Below, piece by piece: positions 1 through 5,927 of a DNA stretch of 5,990 bases; within the stretch, counting starts at the first letter, position 1; each line of letters begins with the position of its first letter. Origin of the DNA: Oscillospiraceae bacterium (lineage in GTDB: Bacteria > Bacillota > Clostridia > Oscillospirales > Ruminococcaceae); NCBI GenBank assembly GCA_016302655.1, contig JAEDNF010000107.1, positions 1 through 5,990 on the forward strand. The letters are read 5' to 3'. A program made the translations under genes and the position numbers. Below the pieces are notes generated by a model. That model made no database searches. It was not told where the DNA came from and worked only from the letters and a program-made list of their open reading frames with translations.

Positions 1-28
1 TGACAATATTCACAAAGTATATTATAAC
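1..28 (+). promoter_or_regulatory. Possible sigma-A promoter, cut by window edge
   Basis: The first five bases, TGACA, would complete a perfect -35 box if the base just outside the window is T. Exactly 17 nt later comes TATAAC (23-28), five of six matches to the -10 consensus. Transcription would begin near base 35 and leave a leader of about 130 nt before the histidine phosphatase gene. The call is limited because the -35 box is incomplete and AT-rich DNA often produces such matches. A second TATAAT lies at 85-90 but has no convincing -35 box. Confidence 0.35.
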
Positions 29-64
29 GGAGTTATTCCCGGATGTAAAGCGTGATTTTATACA

Positions 65-83
65 AAAAAGCGACTGCGTTTTT
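65..83 (+). terminator. Weak terminator-like hairpin in the upstream region
   Basis: Five A (65-69) plus GC (70-71) can pair with GC (76-77) plus five T (79-83), leaving G78 bulged and a GACT loop. A short T-run forms the 3' arm. It could be a weak terminator for an upstream gene or an attenuator in the leader, but the GC core is only two base pairs, so it may well be chance. Apart from this and the candidate promoter I see nothing else in bases 1-150. Confidence 0.15.
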
Positions 84-150
84 ATATAATAATCCGATAA
101 TAAGTCCAAAACTGCCGTTTTTTGCTCTTTTATGCCTAATTCTATCACTG

Positions 151-156
151 AAAGGA
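151..156 (+). promoter_or_regulatory. Ribosome binding site fixing the start at 165
   Basis: AAAGGA ends 8 nt before the ATG at 165, a good spacing. The in-frame upstream ATG at 132 is preceded only by T-rich sequence with no purine-rich site. The protein from 165 also begins a few residues before the RHG motif, as is usual in this family. This site therefore decides the start. Confidence 0.7.
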
Positions 157-164
157 ATCAAAAA

Positions 165-773
165 ATGAGAAATTACAGGTTATATCTTATCAGACACGGC
201 ATCACAAGCGGTAATCTTGAAGGTAAATATATAGGCACTACCGACCTTCCGCTATGCGAAGAAGGAGTAGACGCTATATCTTCACTTGTCGCTCTCGATG
301 TGTATCCTCATGTGCAGAAGGTTTATTCAAGTCCGCTTAAGCGTTGCCTTGAGACCGCAGATATTATTTATCCCGAGCGCCTGTTAAAGCGTATAGACGG
401 TATAGCAGAGATGGATTTCGGCGAATATGAGGGTAAGACTCATGAAGAACTTAGCGCAGATAAGGATTATATTGAATGGCTTAAAGGCGGATATGAAGCG
501 GCGGCCCCCGGCGGAGAGAGCTTCGGCCATTTTACAATAAGATGTCTTGACGGCCTTGAAGAGATATTCAAGGATATGATGGCTAATGATGTTACATCGG
601 CGGCAGTTATCACTCATTCGGGTGTAATTATGAATCTGCTGTCGGGTTACGGTCTGCCTAAAATGAAACCTGTTGACTTTGCCTGCAATCAGGGTGAAGG
701 CTTTGAGATACAGCTAAGCACTTTTTTGTGGCAGCACGGTCCTGTTTTTGAAATCGTGGGAAAATTATTCTGA
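165..773 (+). CDS. Histidine phosphatase family protein (phosphoglycerate mutase-like)
   Basis: The 202-residue protein belongs to the histidine phosphatase superfamily, cytosolic enzymes that form a phosphohistidine during phosphate removal or transfer. Seen: the N-terminal LIRHGITSGN motif with nucleophile His11 next to Arg10, Arg60 in SSPLKRC, a probable general acid Glu82 in AEMDFGEYEG, and the second catalytic His151 in ITHSG. Length and motif order fit cofactor-independent-looking GpmB or CobC (alpha-ribazole phosphatase) types. The substrate cannot be read from sequence: the motifs around FGEYEG resemble CobC-like proteins, but no cobalamin gene is nearby. The ATG at 165 has a good ribosome binding site; the ATG at 132 would add 11 poorly supported residues. 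The gene is complete and 13 nt upstream of tex, so the two are probably co-transcribed. The family is certain; the specific function is open. Confidence 0.9.
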   Translation: MRNYRLYLIRHGITSGNLEGKYIGTTDLPLCEEGVDAISSLVALDVYPHVQKVYSSPLKRCLETADIIYPERLLKRIDGIAEMDFGEYEGKTHEELSADKDYIEWLKGGYEAAAPGGESFGHFTIRCLDGLEEIFKDMMANDVTSAAVITHSGVIMNLLSGYGLPKMKPVDFACNQGEGFEIQLSTFLWQHGPVFEIVGKLF

Positions 774-786
774 ACGGAGAAGTTAA

Positions 787-2928
787 ATGGATATTTTAAA
801 GCAATTGGCAGATGAATTCAATATAAGAAGCAACCAGGTCAATAATACAGTAAAACTTATTGATGAGGGGAATACTATTCCTTTTATCTCAAGGTACAGA
901 AAAGAGATGACGGGAGGACTTGACGACCAGCTTCTGCGAGAACTTAGTGAAAGGCTTTCTTATCTTCGTAATCTTGAATCACGCAAAGCAGAAGTGCTTC
1001 AGCTCATAGAAAGCGGCGGAAATCTGAACGAGAAAATATCGGCTGACCTTGAAAAAGCGAAAACGCTTGCAGAGGTTGAAGATATATACAGACCTTTTAA
1101 ACCAAAGCGTAAAACCCGAGCAGGTGTTGCTATAGAAAAAGGACTCAGCCCACTTGCTGACATTATTCTTGCTCAGAAGAATATTTCTGTTAGTGATGAA
1201 GCGATTCGATTTGTCGATGAAGAAAAAGGCGTTGCAACTTCGGAAGATGCTGTAAGCGGAGCGCTTGACATAATATCCGAAATTATCTCCGATGACGCCG
1301 ATCTGCGTAAGAAACTATATGCCGAATACTCGGGATATGCTTACATTGTTTCGGTTGCAGTCGATGAAAATGCCGATACCGTCTACCGTAACTATTATAA
1401 CTACAGGGAGCTTGCGTCTAAGATTCCTCCGCACAGATTACTCGCTCTTGACAGAGGAGAGCGTGAACAGGCGTTAAAAGTATCGATTGAACCTGATGAA
1501 CAGCGGGTATTAAAGTATATAACCAAAGCTTATGTAAAGTCCGATAACGAATGCGGCAGGCTTGTACGCACAGCGTGTGAAGACAGTTATAAAAGGCTTC
1601 TGCATCCATCTCTTGAGAGAAGACTCAGAAACGATTTAACCGAGAAGTCGTGCGACAGCTCGATTCACACCTTCTCGGATAATCTCCGTCAGCTCCTTAT
1701 GCAGCCGCCTGTAAGAAACAGCGTTGCTATAGGCTTCGATCCGGGATACAGAACAGGCTGTAAAGTTGCCGTTGTTGATTCAACGGGCAAGGTGCTTGAT
1801 ACCGCTGTTGTATATCCTACACCGCCCAAAAAGGATATCAAGGGCGCCGGCGAAACAATAAAGAAACTGATAGAAAAGCACAAAGTTGATATAATTGCTG
1901 TGGGAAACGGAACAGCAAGCCACGAAAGCGAAGAGTTCATAGCCGATGTTATAAAGAGCGTTGACAGAAAAGTAAGCTATATGGTTGTATCCGAAGCAGG
2001 TGCGAGCGTATACTCAGCAAGCAAGCTTGCCGCCGAAGAATTTCCCGATTATGATGTTTCTCTCAGAAGTGCGGTTTCTATTGCAAGACGGCTTCAGGAT
2101 CCTCTTGCAGAACTTGTAAAAATCGATCCCAAAGCAATAGGAGTAGGGCAGTACCAGCACGATATGCCACCCGCAAAGCTTTCTGCGGCTCTTGGCGGCG
2201 TGGTTGAAGACAGCGTAAACAGCGTAGGTGTAGACCTTAATACAGCTTCTGTTTCTTTGCTCGGCTATGTTTCGGGTATAAACGCTTCCGTTGCAAAGAA
2301 TATAGTTACATACCGTGAGGAAAACGGTGCTTTTACCGACCGAAAAGAACTTCTGAAAGTATCTAAGCTTGGTAAGAAGGCTTTTGAGCAATGCGCTGGG
2401 TTTATGCGTATTCACGGCGGTAAATGTCCGCTTGACAACACTTCCGTACATCCCGAAAGTTATAAGGCGGCTGAAGCTTTACTGCTTAAATGCGGTTTCA
2501 GTCTTGAAAATATTTCGGGCGGTATTCCGTCTATTAAGGAAAAGACCAAAGAAATCGGAATGAAGAAGCTGTCGGATGAACTCGGCATAGGTGAGATGAC
2601 GCTTGCTGATATCGTGTCCGAGCTTGCAAAACCGGGCAGAGACCCCAGAGATGAGCTTCCTCCGCCGCTGCTCAGAACCGACATTGCCGATATTAATAGT
2701 TTGAAGCCCGGTATGATACTTGACGGAACGGTAAGAAACGTTATAGATTTCGGAGCGTTTGTAGATATTGGCGTGCATCAGGACGGACTTGTTCATATTT
2801 CGCAGATATGCGATAAATACATAAAGCATCCGCTTGAAGCGGTGAAAGTCGGAGATATTGTCAAGGTCAAAGTGCTTGATATCGATCCTGCCAAAAAGCG
2901 TATTTCACTTACAATGAAAGGAATCTGA
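787..2928 (+). CDS. tex: Tex, S1-domain RNA-binding transcription accessory protein
   Basis: The 713-residue protein is a full-length Tex, a conserved cytosolic nucleic-acid-binding protein related to the core of eukaryotic Spt6 and implicated in transcription. Domains seen in order: a helical N-terminal Tex region (about 1-300, with the conserved IPFISRYRKE at 31-40 and EDIYRPFKPKRKTRA near 98-112); a YqgF/RNase H-like domain from about 311 (IGFDPGYRTGC at 315-325, VVSEAGASVYSAS at 400-412); the family signature SIARRLQDPLAELVKIDPK at 431-449; helix-hairpin-helix repeats at about 480-545 (VDLNTAS, GINASVAKNIV); and a C-terminal S1 RNA-binding domain at about 638-711 (DFGAFVDIG, DGLVHIS, RISLTMKG). 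A CGGAGA ribosome binding site lies just upstream. Length and all signature blocks are normal, with no break. The exact physiological role of Tex in Firmicutes is not well defined. Probably co-transcribed with its neighbours. Confidence 0.97.
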   Translation: MDILKQLADEFNIRSNQVNNTVKLIDEGNTIPFISRYRKEMTGGLDDQLLRELSERLSYLRNLESRKAEVLQLIESGGNLNEKISADLEKAKTLAEVEDIYRPFKPKRKTRAGVAIEKGLSPLADIILAQKNISVSDEAIRFVDEEKGVATSEDAVSGALDIISEIISDDADLRKKLYAEYSGYAYIVSVAVDENADTVYRNYYNYRELASKIPPHRLLALDRGEREQALKVSIEPDEQRVLKYITKAYVKSDNECGRLVRTACEDSYKRLLHPSLERRLRNDLTEKSCDSSIHTFSDNLRQLLMQPPVRNSVAIGFDPGYRTGCKVAVVDSTGKVLDTAVVYPTPPKKDIKGAGETIKKLIEKHKVDIIAVGNGTASHESEEFIADVIKSVDRKVSYMVVSEAGASVYSASKLAAEEFPDYDVSLRSAVSIARRLQDPLAELVKIDPKAIGVGQYQHDMPPAKLSAALGGVVEDSVNSVGVDLNTASVSLLGYVSGINASVAKNIVTYREENGAFTDRKELLKVSKLGKKAFEQCAGFMRIHGGKCPLDNTSVHPESYKAAEALLLKCGFSLENISGGIPSIKEKTKEIGMKKLSDELGIGEMTLADIVSELAKPGRDPRDELPPPLLRTDIADINSLKPGMILDGTVRNVIDFGAFVDIGVHQDGLVHISQICDKYIKHPLEAVKVGDIVKVKVLDIDPAKKRISLTMKGI

Positions 2929-2932
2929 AAAA

Positions 2933-3448
2933 ATGATTGAATCGTTATTATCCTATACCGAAGAAAATGTCGGTGAATTTGTCAGATACAACATTTTCGG
3001 CAAAAGCAAAACTACAAAGATTTACATTATCTGCTATATTATTTTTATGATTATAATTGCTTCTGCCGGAGCGGTAATGGCTATAGTAACACAGATGCTC
3101 TGGTTCATATTTGCAACGGTTATCTCGGTTTTGCTTATTGCCGGTGCGGCAGGCATATTAATGATTACCGTAAAAAAATATACCAAAGAAATCTATGAAA
3201 TAAACTCAAAAAACGGCTATGAAGCCATTGAGATAACTGCAAGCAGTATTGTACTGAAAAAGAACGATGCCGCTAAAGCTATAACCGACTGGACAGCAGT
3301 TGCGTCGGTAGATTTTAATGCGGATAAAGCTTATATAGTAACACATGACGGATATCTGTTCATAATAAGCGGTAAGAATATTAAAGAGGGCTCAATAGAT
3401 GAGCTGAAGCAGATTGCCGAAGAAAAGCTGGTAAAAGCCGATGCTTAA
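2933..3448 (+). CDS. YcxB-like two-pass membrane protein of unknown function
   Basis: The protein has 171 residues. A short polar N-terminus is followed by two hydrophobic segments at about 29-52 and 55-78 joined by a tight turn, then KKYTKEIY, and a soluble C-terminal domain of about 90 residues rich in short beta strands (ITASSIVLKK, ITDWTAVASVDF, AYIVTHDGYLFIIS) ending in a charged helix. This matches the layout of YcxB-like proteins: two membrane helices plus a PH-like C-terminal domain with a conserved Trp (Trp120 here) and a final ELK helix. The basic residues after the second helix suggest the C-terminal domain is cytoplasmic. The start lies 4 nt after the tex stop, with the AAGGA binding site inside tex, so it depends on the tex transcript. 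It overlaps queH by 8 nt. The family assignment is from memory of the pattern; no biochemical role is known to me. Confidence 0.75.
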   Translation: MIESLLSYTEENVGEFVRYNIFGKSKTTKIYIICYIIFMIIIASAGAVMAIVTQMLWFIFATVISVLLIAGAAGILMITVKKYTKEIYEINSKNGYEAIEITASSIVLKKNDAAKAITDWTAVASVDFNADKAYIVTHDGYLFIISGKNIKEGSIDELKQIAEEKLVKADA

Positions 3449-4097
3449 TTATCAGCTTGAAACAGATAAAATCATCAAATCGCTTGACCATGTTCCTACG
3501 CTTTTACTTCATGCCTGCTGTGCGCCGTGCAGCAGTTATGTACTTGAATATCTTTCGGAATATTTCAGCGTTACTGTTTACTTCTACAATCCTAATATCA
3601 CAGAAAGCAGTGAATACGAAAAGCGCAAAAATGAGCTTAAGCGACTTATCAAAGAAAAACCGTTCAGATATCCCGTAACGATGATAGACGGAGATTATTC
3701 TCCCGAAGTGTTCTTCAATATGTCAAAAGGCTTTGAAGATTGCCCCGAAGGCGGCGAGCGCTGTTTTTTGTGCTATGAGCAAAGAATGCGATCAACAGCC
3801 TTGCTTGCAAAAGAACTTAACTTTGAATATTTCTGTACTACGCTTTCCGTCAGTCCGCATAAAAATGCCGCCAAACTAAATGAGATAGGTGCGTTGCTCA
3901 GTGATGAGTTCGGAGTTCCTTATCTGTTTTCCGATTTTAAAAAGCGTGGCGGATATAAGCGTTCAATCGAGCTGTCAAGGCAGTTCGGTCTGTACAGGCA
4001 GAACTTTTGCGGATGTATTTACAGCAGGATACAAGCCGAGCGTAAAGAGAAAGAAAAAAATTCTTCAAATGATACGAAAACTGTTGTCAAACAGTAA
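3441..4097 (+). CDS. queH: QueH, epoxyqueuosine reductase for tRNA queuosine
   Basis: The 218-residue protein matches QueH (formerly DUF208), an iron-sulfur enzyme that reduces epoxyqueuosine to queuosine at tRNA wobble position 34, replacing the unrelated cobalamin-dependent QueG. Seen: LLLHACCAPCSSYVLEYL with Cys26-Cys27 and Cys30, YNPNI at 49-53, the CFLC pair at 108-111 followed by YEQRM, TTLSVSPHKN at 133-142, and FCGC at 189-192. These Cys pairs are the known metal-cluster ligands of the family. The C-terminal tail from about residue 199 is charged and probably disordered. The ATG overlaps the previous gene by 8 nt, with only a weak binding site before it, so translational coupling is likely. 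No other queuosine gene and no preQ1 riboswitch is visible here. The last codons overlap the corA promoter. No terminator is seen after the stop. Confidence 0.95.
   Translation: MLNYQLETDKIIKSLDHVPTLLLHACCAPCSSYVLEYLSEYFSVTVYFYNPNITESSEYEKRKNELKRLIKEKPFRYPVTMIDGDYSPEVFFNMSKGFEDCPEGGERCFLCYEQRMRSTALLAKELNFEYFCTTLSVSPHKNAAKLNEIGALLSDEFGVPYLFSDFKKRGGYKRSIELSRQFGLYRQNFCGCIYSRIQAERKEKEKNSSNDTKTVVKQ
4080..4095 (+). repeat. Perfect 6-bp inverted repeat over the corA -35 box
   Basis: ACTGTT (4080-4085) and AACAGT (4090-4095) form a perfect inverted repeat with the 4-nt spacer GTCA. The repeat covers the -35 box at 4084-4089. A dimeric repressor could bind here, but the repeat also codes for the last residues of QueH, and six base pairs can arise by chance. 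It is not a rho-independent terminator on the + strand because no T-run follows. Confidence 0.3.
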
Positions 4098-4112
4098 AAA
4101 GTGTGATAAAAT
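4084..4112 (+). promoter_or_regulatory. Sigma-A promoter for the corA-zapA unit
   Basis: TTGTCA (4084-4089) matches the -35 consensus at five of six positions. After 17 nt comes TAAAAT (4107-4112), also five of six. TG one base before the -10 box gives an extended -10 element. The expected start is near 4119, giving a leader of about 130 nt. The -35 box lies inside the end of queH, which explains how corA can be expressed separately from the upstream genes. This is the best promoter match I found in the window. Confidence 0.75.
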
Positions 4113-4151
4113 AATTAAGGTCAATTTTAAATTCAGTTGAAAGAGGTGAAA

Positions 4152-4215
4152 GACGATGGCTGCGGACCCTTGTGGGAAACGAAACAACAAATCTGAAAAG
4201 TGCGCAGTAGTCGTC
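4152..4215 (+). promoter_or_regulatory. Leader stem 1 (long-range, hides the uORF start)
   Basis: GACGATGGCTGCG (4152-4164) pairs with CGCAGTAGTCGTC (4203-4215): two 5-bp Watson-Crick blocks flank a centre of two G-U pairs and one G-A mismatch, thirteen positions in all. The 38-nt loop contains a small CCC-TTGT-GGG hairpin (4167-4176). The ATG at 4156-4158 lies inside the 5' arm, so forming this stem should block translation of the small ORF. Its length is well above what is expected by chance in so short a region, but folding has not been tested. Confidence 0.5.
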
Positions 4216-4221
4216 GCATAA
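4156..4221 (+). CDS. Possible 21-residue leader peptide upstream of corA
   Basis: An ATG with a good binding site (AGAGGTG at 4142-4148) opens a 21-codon frame ending in TAA at 4219-4221, 30 nt before the corA ATG. The peptide starts MAADPCGKRNN and ends CAVVVA; it has two Cys and a basic middle, and no hydrophobic signal or membrane segment. The Asp-Pro at positions 4-5 recalls enterobacterial MgtL, where acidic and Pro residues near the N-terminus destabilise ribosomes at low magnesium. This is only an analogy, since a single D-P pair is a weak match. The frame could also be an accident of the structured leader. I do not recognise a family. Confidence 0.35.
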   Translation: MAADPCGKRNNKSEKCAVVVA

Positions 4222-4234
4222 CGGCTTACTGTGC
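4202..4234 (+). promoter_or_regulatory. Leader stem 2 (competes with stem 1)
   Basis: GCGCAGTAG (4202-4210) can pair with TTACTGTGC (4226-4234) in nine consecutive pairs including two G-U, with a 15-nt loop. It reuses the 3' arm of stem 1, so the two cannot coexist. It ends 6 nt before the corA binding site without covering it. A ribosome finishing the small ORF (stop at 4219-4221) would sit on this stem and open it. A smaller alternative, CGGC (4222-4225) with GCCG (4233-4236), also overlaps its 3' arm. Confidence 0.4.
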
Positions 4235-4240
4235 CGGAAA

Positions 4241-4245
4241 AGAGG
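4241..4245 (+). promoter_or_regulatory. Ribosome binding site fixing the corA start at 4252
   Basis: AGAGG lies 6 nt before the ATG at 4252. A GTG at 4231 in the same frame would add seven residues but has no purine-rich site upstream and lies within leader stem 2. The protein from 4252 begins in the way typical of clostridial CorA proteins (MLNFYKTV). Confidence 0.75.
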
Positions 4246-4251
4246 TACAAT

Positions 4252-5187
4252 ATGCTGAATTTTTACAAGACGGTTGAAAATACTATCGTCGAGCTTTCGG
4301 CACTTGAGCCGGGATGCTGGGTTTCTGCTGTAGCACCCACAGAGACAGAGATATCCATTCTTCGTGACGAGCTTAATATCGACCGTGACTTTATCCGTTC
4401 CGCACTCGATGAGGAAGAATCATCCCGTATTGAGAGCGATGACGGACAGACTCTTATCATTCTTGACTATCCTGTAGCTGAAAAAGCAAAGGATAAGGAC
4501 GACACAATAAGCTATTACACTATGCCTATGGGCATAATTATCACAGAAAGTCATGTTGTGACTATCTGCCTTAAAGAAAACATCATTATCGATGAATTTA
4601 CAAAAGGCATAGTAAAAGGGATACAGACGCAGTTCAAGACAAGGTTTGTTTTCAATGTTCTGCTGAGAATTGCAGGCAAGTATCTGTTATACTTAAAACA
4701 GATAGACAAGCTGTCAAACTATAACGAACAGCAGTTACAGAGATCGATGAAGAACAAGGAGCTTATACAGCTTCTCGGTCTTGAAAAATCACTCGTGTAT
4801 TTCTCAACATCTCTTAAATCCACCGAAACAGTGCTTGAAAAGATATTGCGAGGCAGAGTTATAAAACTTTATGAAGAAGATCAAGAACTTCTTGAAGATG
4901 TGCTCATTGAAGTAAAGCAGGCTATCGAGATGAGCAATATCTATTCAAACATTCTTTCGGGTACTATGGACGCCTTTGCAAGCGTGATTTCAAACAACCT
5001 GAACATTGTCATGAAGGTGCTGACCGTCATAACGATTGTTATGTCCGTTCCTACTATGGTGTTCAGCTTTTACGGTATGAACTGTAACGACCTTCCGCTG
5101 CCGTATACATGGTTTCCGGTTTCGATTTCGGTTGTGCTTGCAGTGATAGTTGCCATACTGATAACAAAAAATAAGTTTTACAAATAA
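4252..5187 (+). CDS. corA: CorA-family divalent metal-ion channel
   Basis: The 311-residue protein is a CorA-family magnesium channel, a homopentamer of the cytoplasmic membrane that imports Mg2+ and in some members Co2+ or Ni2+. Seen: an N-terminal cytoplasmic alpha/beta domain (about 1-125; GCWVSAVAPTETEI at 21-34, ALDEEESSRIE at 51-61, GQTLIILDYP at 65-74), a long helical region of about 130-250, membrane helix 1 at about 253-272 ending in the signature YGMN (Gly275-Met276-Asn277, the selectivity filter), the short outer loop, and membrane helix 2 at about 288-305 with a basic tail (KNKFYK). The usual acidic character of the outer loop is weak here (NDLPLPYTW). Ion specificity cannot be told from sequence. 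It has its own promoter and a long leader that may regulate it; zapA follows after 14 nt. Confidence 0.95.
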   Translation: MLNFYKTVENTIVELSALEPGCWVSAVAPTETEISILRDELNIDRDFIRSALDEEESSRIESDDGQTLIILDYPVAEKAKDKDDTISYYTMPMGIIITESHVVTICLKENIIIDEFTKGIVKGIQTQFKTRFVFNVLLRIAGKYLLYLKQIDKLSNYNEQQLQRSMKNKELIQLLGLEKSLVYFSTSLKSTETVLEKILRGRVIKLYEEDQELLEDVLIEVKQAIEMSNIYSNILSGTMDAFASVISNNLNIVMKVLTVITIVMSVPTMVFSFYGMNCNDLPLPYTWFPVSISVVLAVIVAILITKNKFYK

Positions 5188-5201
5188 ATTCCGGAGGCAA
5201 T

Positions 5202-5927
5202 ATGGAAAGAGTAAAAATATCTATCTGCGGTCATGATTTTTACTTAAAAACCGAAGATCCCGACAGAATGTATGATGCAGCCGAGATCCTTCAGAGAAAA
5301 ATAGACAAATTAAGCTCAATGGCGTCTTCTATGTCGCTAACCGACATAGCGATGCTTGCCGCACTTGACTTTGCCGATGAAACCTATGACAGCAGAAGAG
5401 TTGTAGAAACTGCACAGAAGCTTTCTCAGGAGATTCAGACAAAGCTTGAAGACGCCGAGAATAAAACTAAAGAGTGCGAAAAACAGCTGAGTGAATCGGA
5501 GCAGGAGATTGTTTCTCTTAAGAACGCTCTCAGCGAAACTCAGTCAGAACTTATAGAAGCAAAGCGTCAGCTTTCCGCTGTAGATATCGAGGCTGAGCAG
5601 CAGCTTAAGAAAGAGAATGAAAATCTTAAAGCCACTATCGATGAGCTTTCCGAAAAGAACAGTCGGATAGAAAGCGCATGGGAAAAGCTGAAGTCCGATC
5701 ACGAAAAATCCCTTGAGAAAAGCGGAAATAATCAGCTTTTACTTGCTCAGATCGATAAACTGCAGAACACGGTGGATACATACGAAAAAACCTTTGACGA
5801 GTATGCAAACAAGCGCAATGCTGAGGTCAAGGATCTGAATGATGAGCTGTCTGCTCTCAGAAAGAAATATGCCGAGCTCAGCGCACAGATGAACGAGATC
5901 GTCAACGACGGACAAATGACTTTATGA
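5202..5927 (+). CDS. zapA: ZapA-like cell division protein with long coiled coil
   Basis: The first 75 or so residues match ZapA, a small cytosolic protein that bundles FtsZ and stabilises the division ring: MERVKISICGHDFYLKTEDP with the conserved start of the globular head, MYDAAEILQRKID, and LTDIAMLAALDFADETY before the helix. ZapA proteins usually have about 85-110 residues; this one has 241. Residues of about 65-230 are an almost continuous run of charged helix with heptad-like spacing of Leu and Ile, broken near SGNNQ (174-178), so it should be an extended coiled coil. No membrane segment is seen. GGAGG at 5193-5197 precedes the ATG by 4 nt. The gene lies 14 nt after corA and overlaps the next gene by 4 nt (ATGA), suggesting coupling. 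The ZapA head is well supported; the role of the tail is unknown. Confidence 0.88.
   Translation: MERVKISICGHDFYLKTEDPDRMYDAAEILQRKIDKLSSMASSMSLTDIAMLAALDFADETYDSRRVVETAQKLSQEIQTKLEDAENKTKECEKQLSESEQEIVSLKNALSETQSELIEAKRQLSAVDIEAEQQLKKENENLKATIDELSEKNSRIESAWEKLKSDHEKSLEKSGNNQLLLAQIDKLQNTVDTYEKTFDEYANKRNAEVKDLNDELSALRKKYAELSAQMNEIVNDGQMTL

Larger units (their letters stand above)
4119..4251 (+). promoter_or_regulatory. Structured corA leader, candidate cis-regulatory RNA
   Basis: The leader of about 130 nt between the predicted transcript start and the corA ATG can fold in two competing ways that share bases 4203-4210. It also holds a 21-codon ORF. Such exclusive stems are typical of riboswitches and leader-peptide control. 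The conserved motifs of the magnesium M-box, the manganese yybP-ykoY element and the cobalamin riboswitch are not recognisable. No hairpin followed by a T-run is present, so any control would more likely act on translation or through Rho than by intrinsic termination. The ligand or signal is unknown; a divalent metal is the natural guess given corA. Confidence 0.5.

Noticed and set aside
132..164. Upstream ATG that would add 11 residues to the histidine phosphatase
   Set aside because: No ribosome binding site precedes it; the ATG at 165 has AAAGGA at good spacing and fits the family N-terminus.
2014..2451. 145-codon open frame on the - strand inside tex
   Set aside because: It is opposite highly conserved Tex coding sequence, has no recognisable protein features and no ribosome binding site; it is a shadow frame. 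The other - strand frames are treated the same way.
3400..3441. preQ1 riboswitch controlling queH
   Set aside because: queH starts inside the preceding gene with no untranslated leader, and no preQ1-type hairpin with an A-rich tail is visible.
4080..4100. Inverted repeat at the queH end as a rho-independent terminator
   Set aside because: The stem is AT-rich, only 6 bp, and followed by A-rich rather than T-rich sequence on the + strand; it fits a promoter-overlapping repeat better.
4231..4251. GTG start for corA
   Set aside because: No binding site lies before it and the seven extra residues are unlike CorA N-termini; the ATG at 4252 has AGAGG at 6 nt.
4119..4251. M-box magnesium riboswitch before corA
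   Set aside because: The conserved M-box blocks, such as the AGGTGAGGCTCC-type segment and the downstream ATGGGTCAACAG-type segment, are not present, and the leader is shorter than the class.
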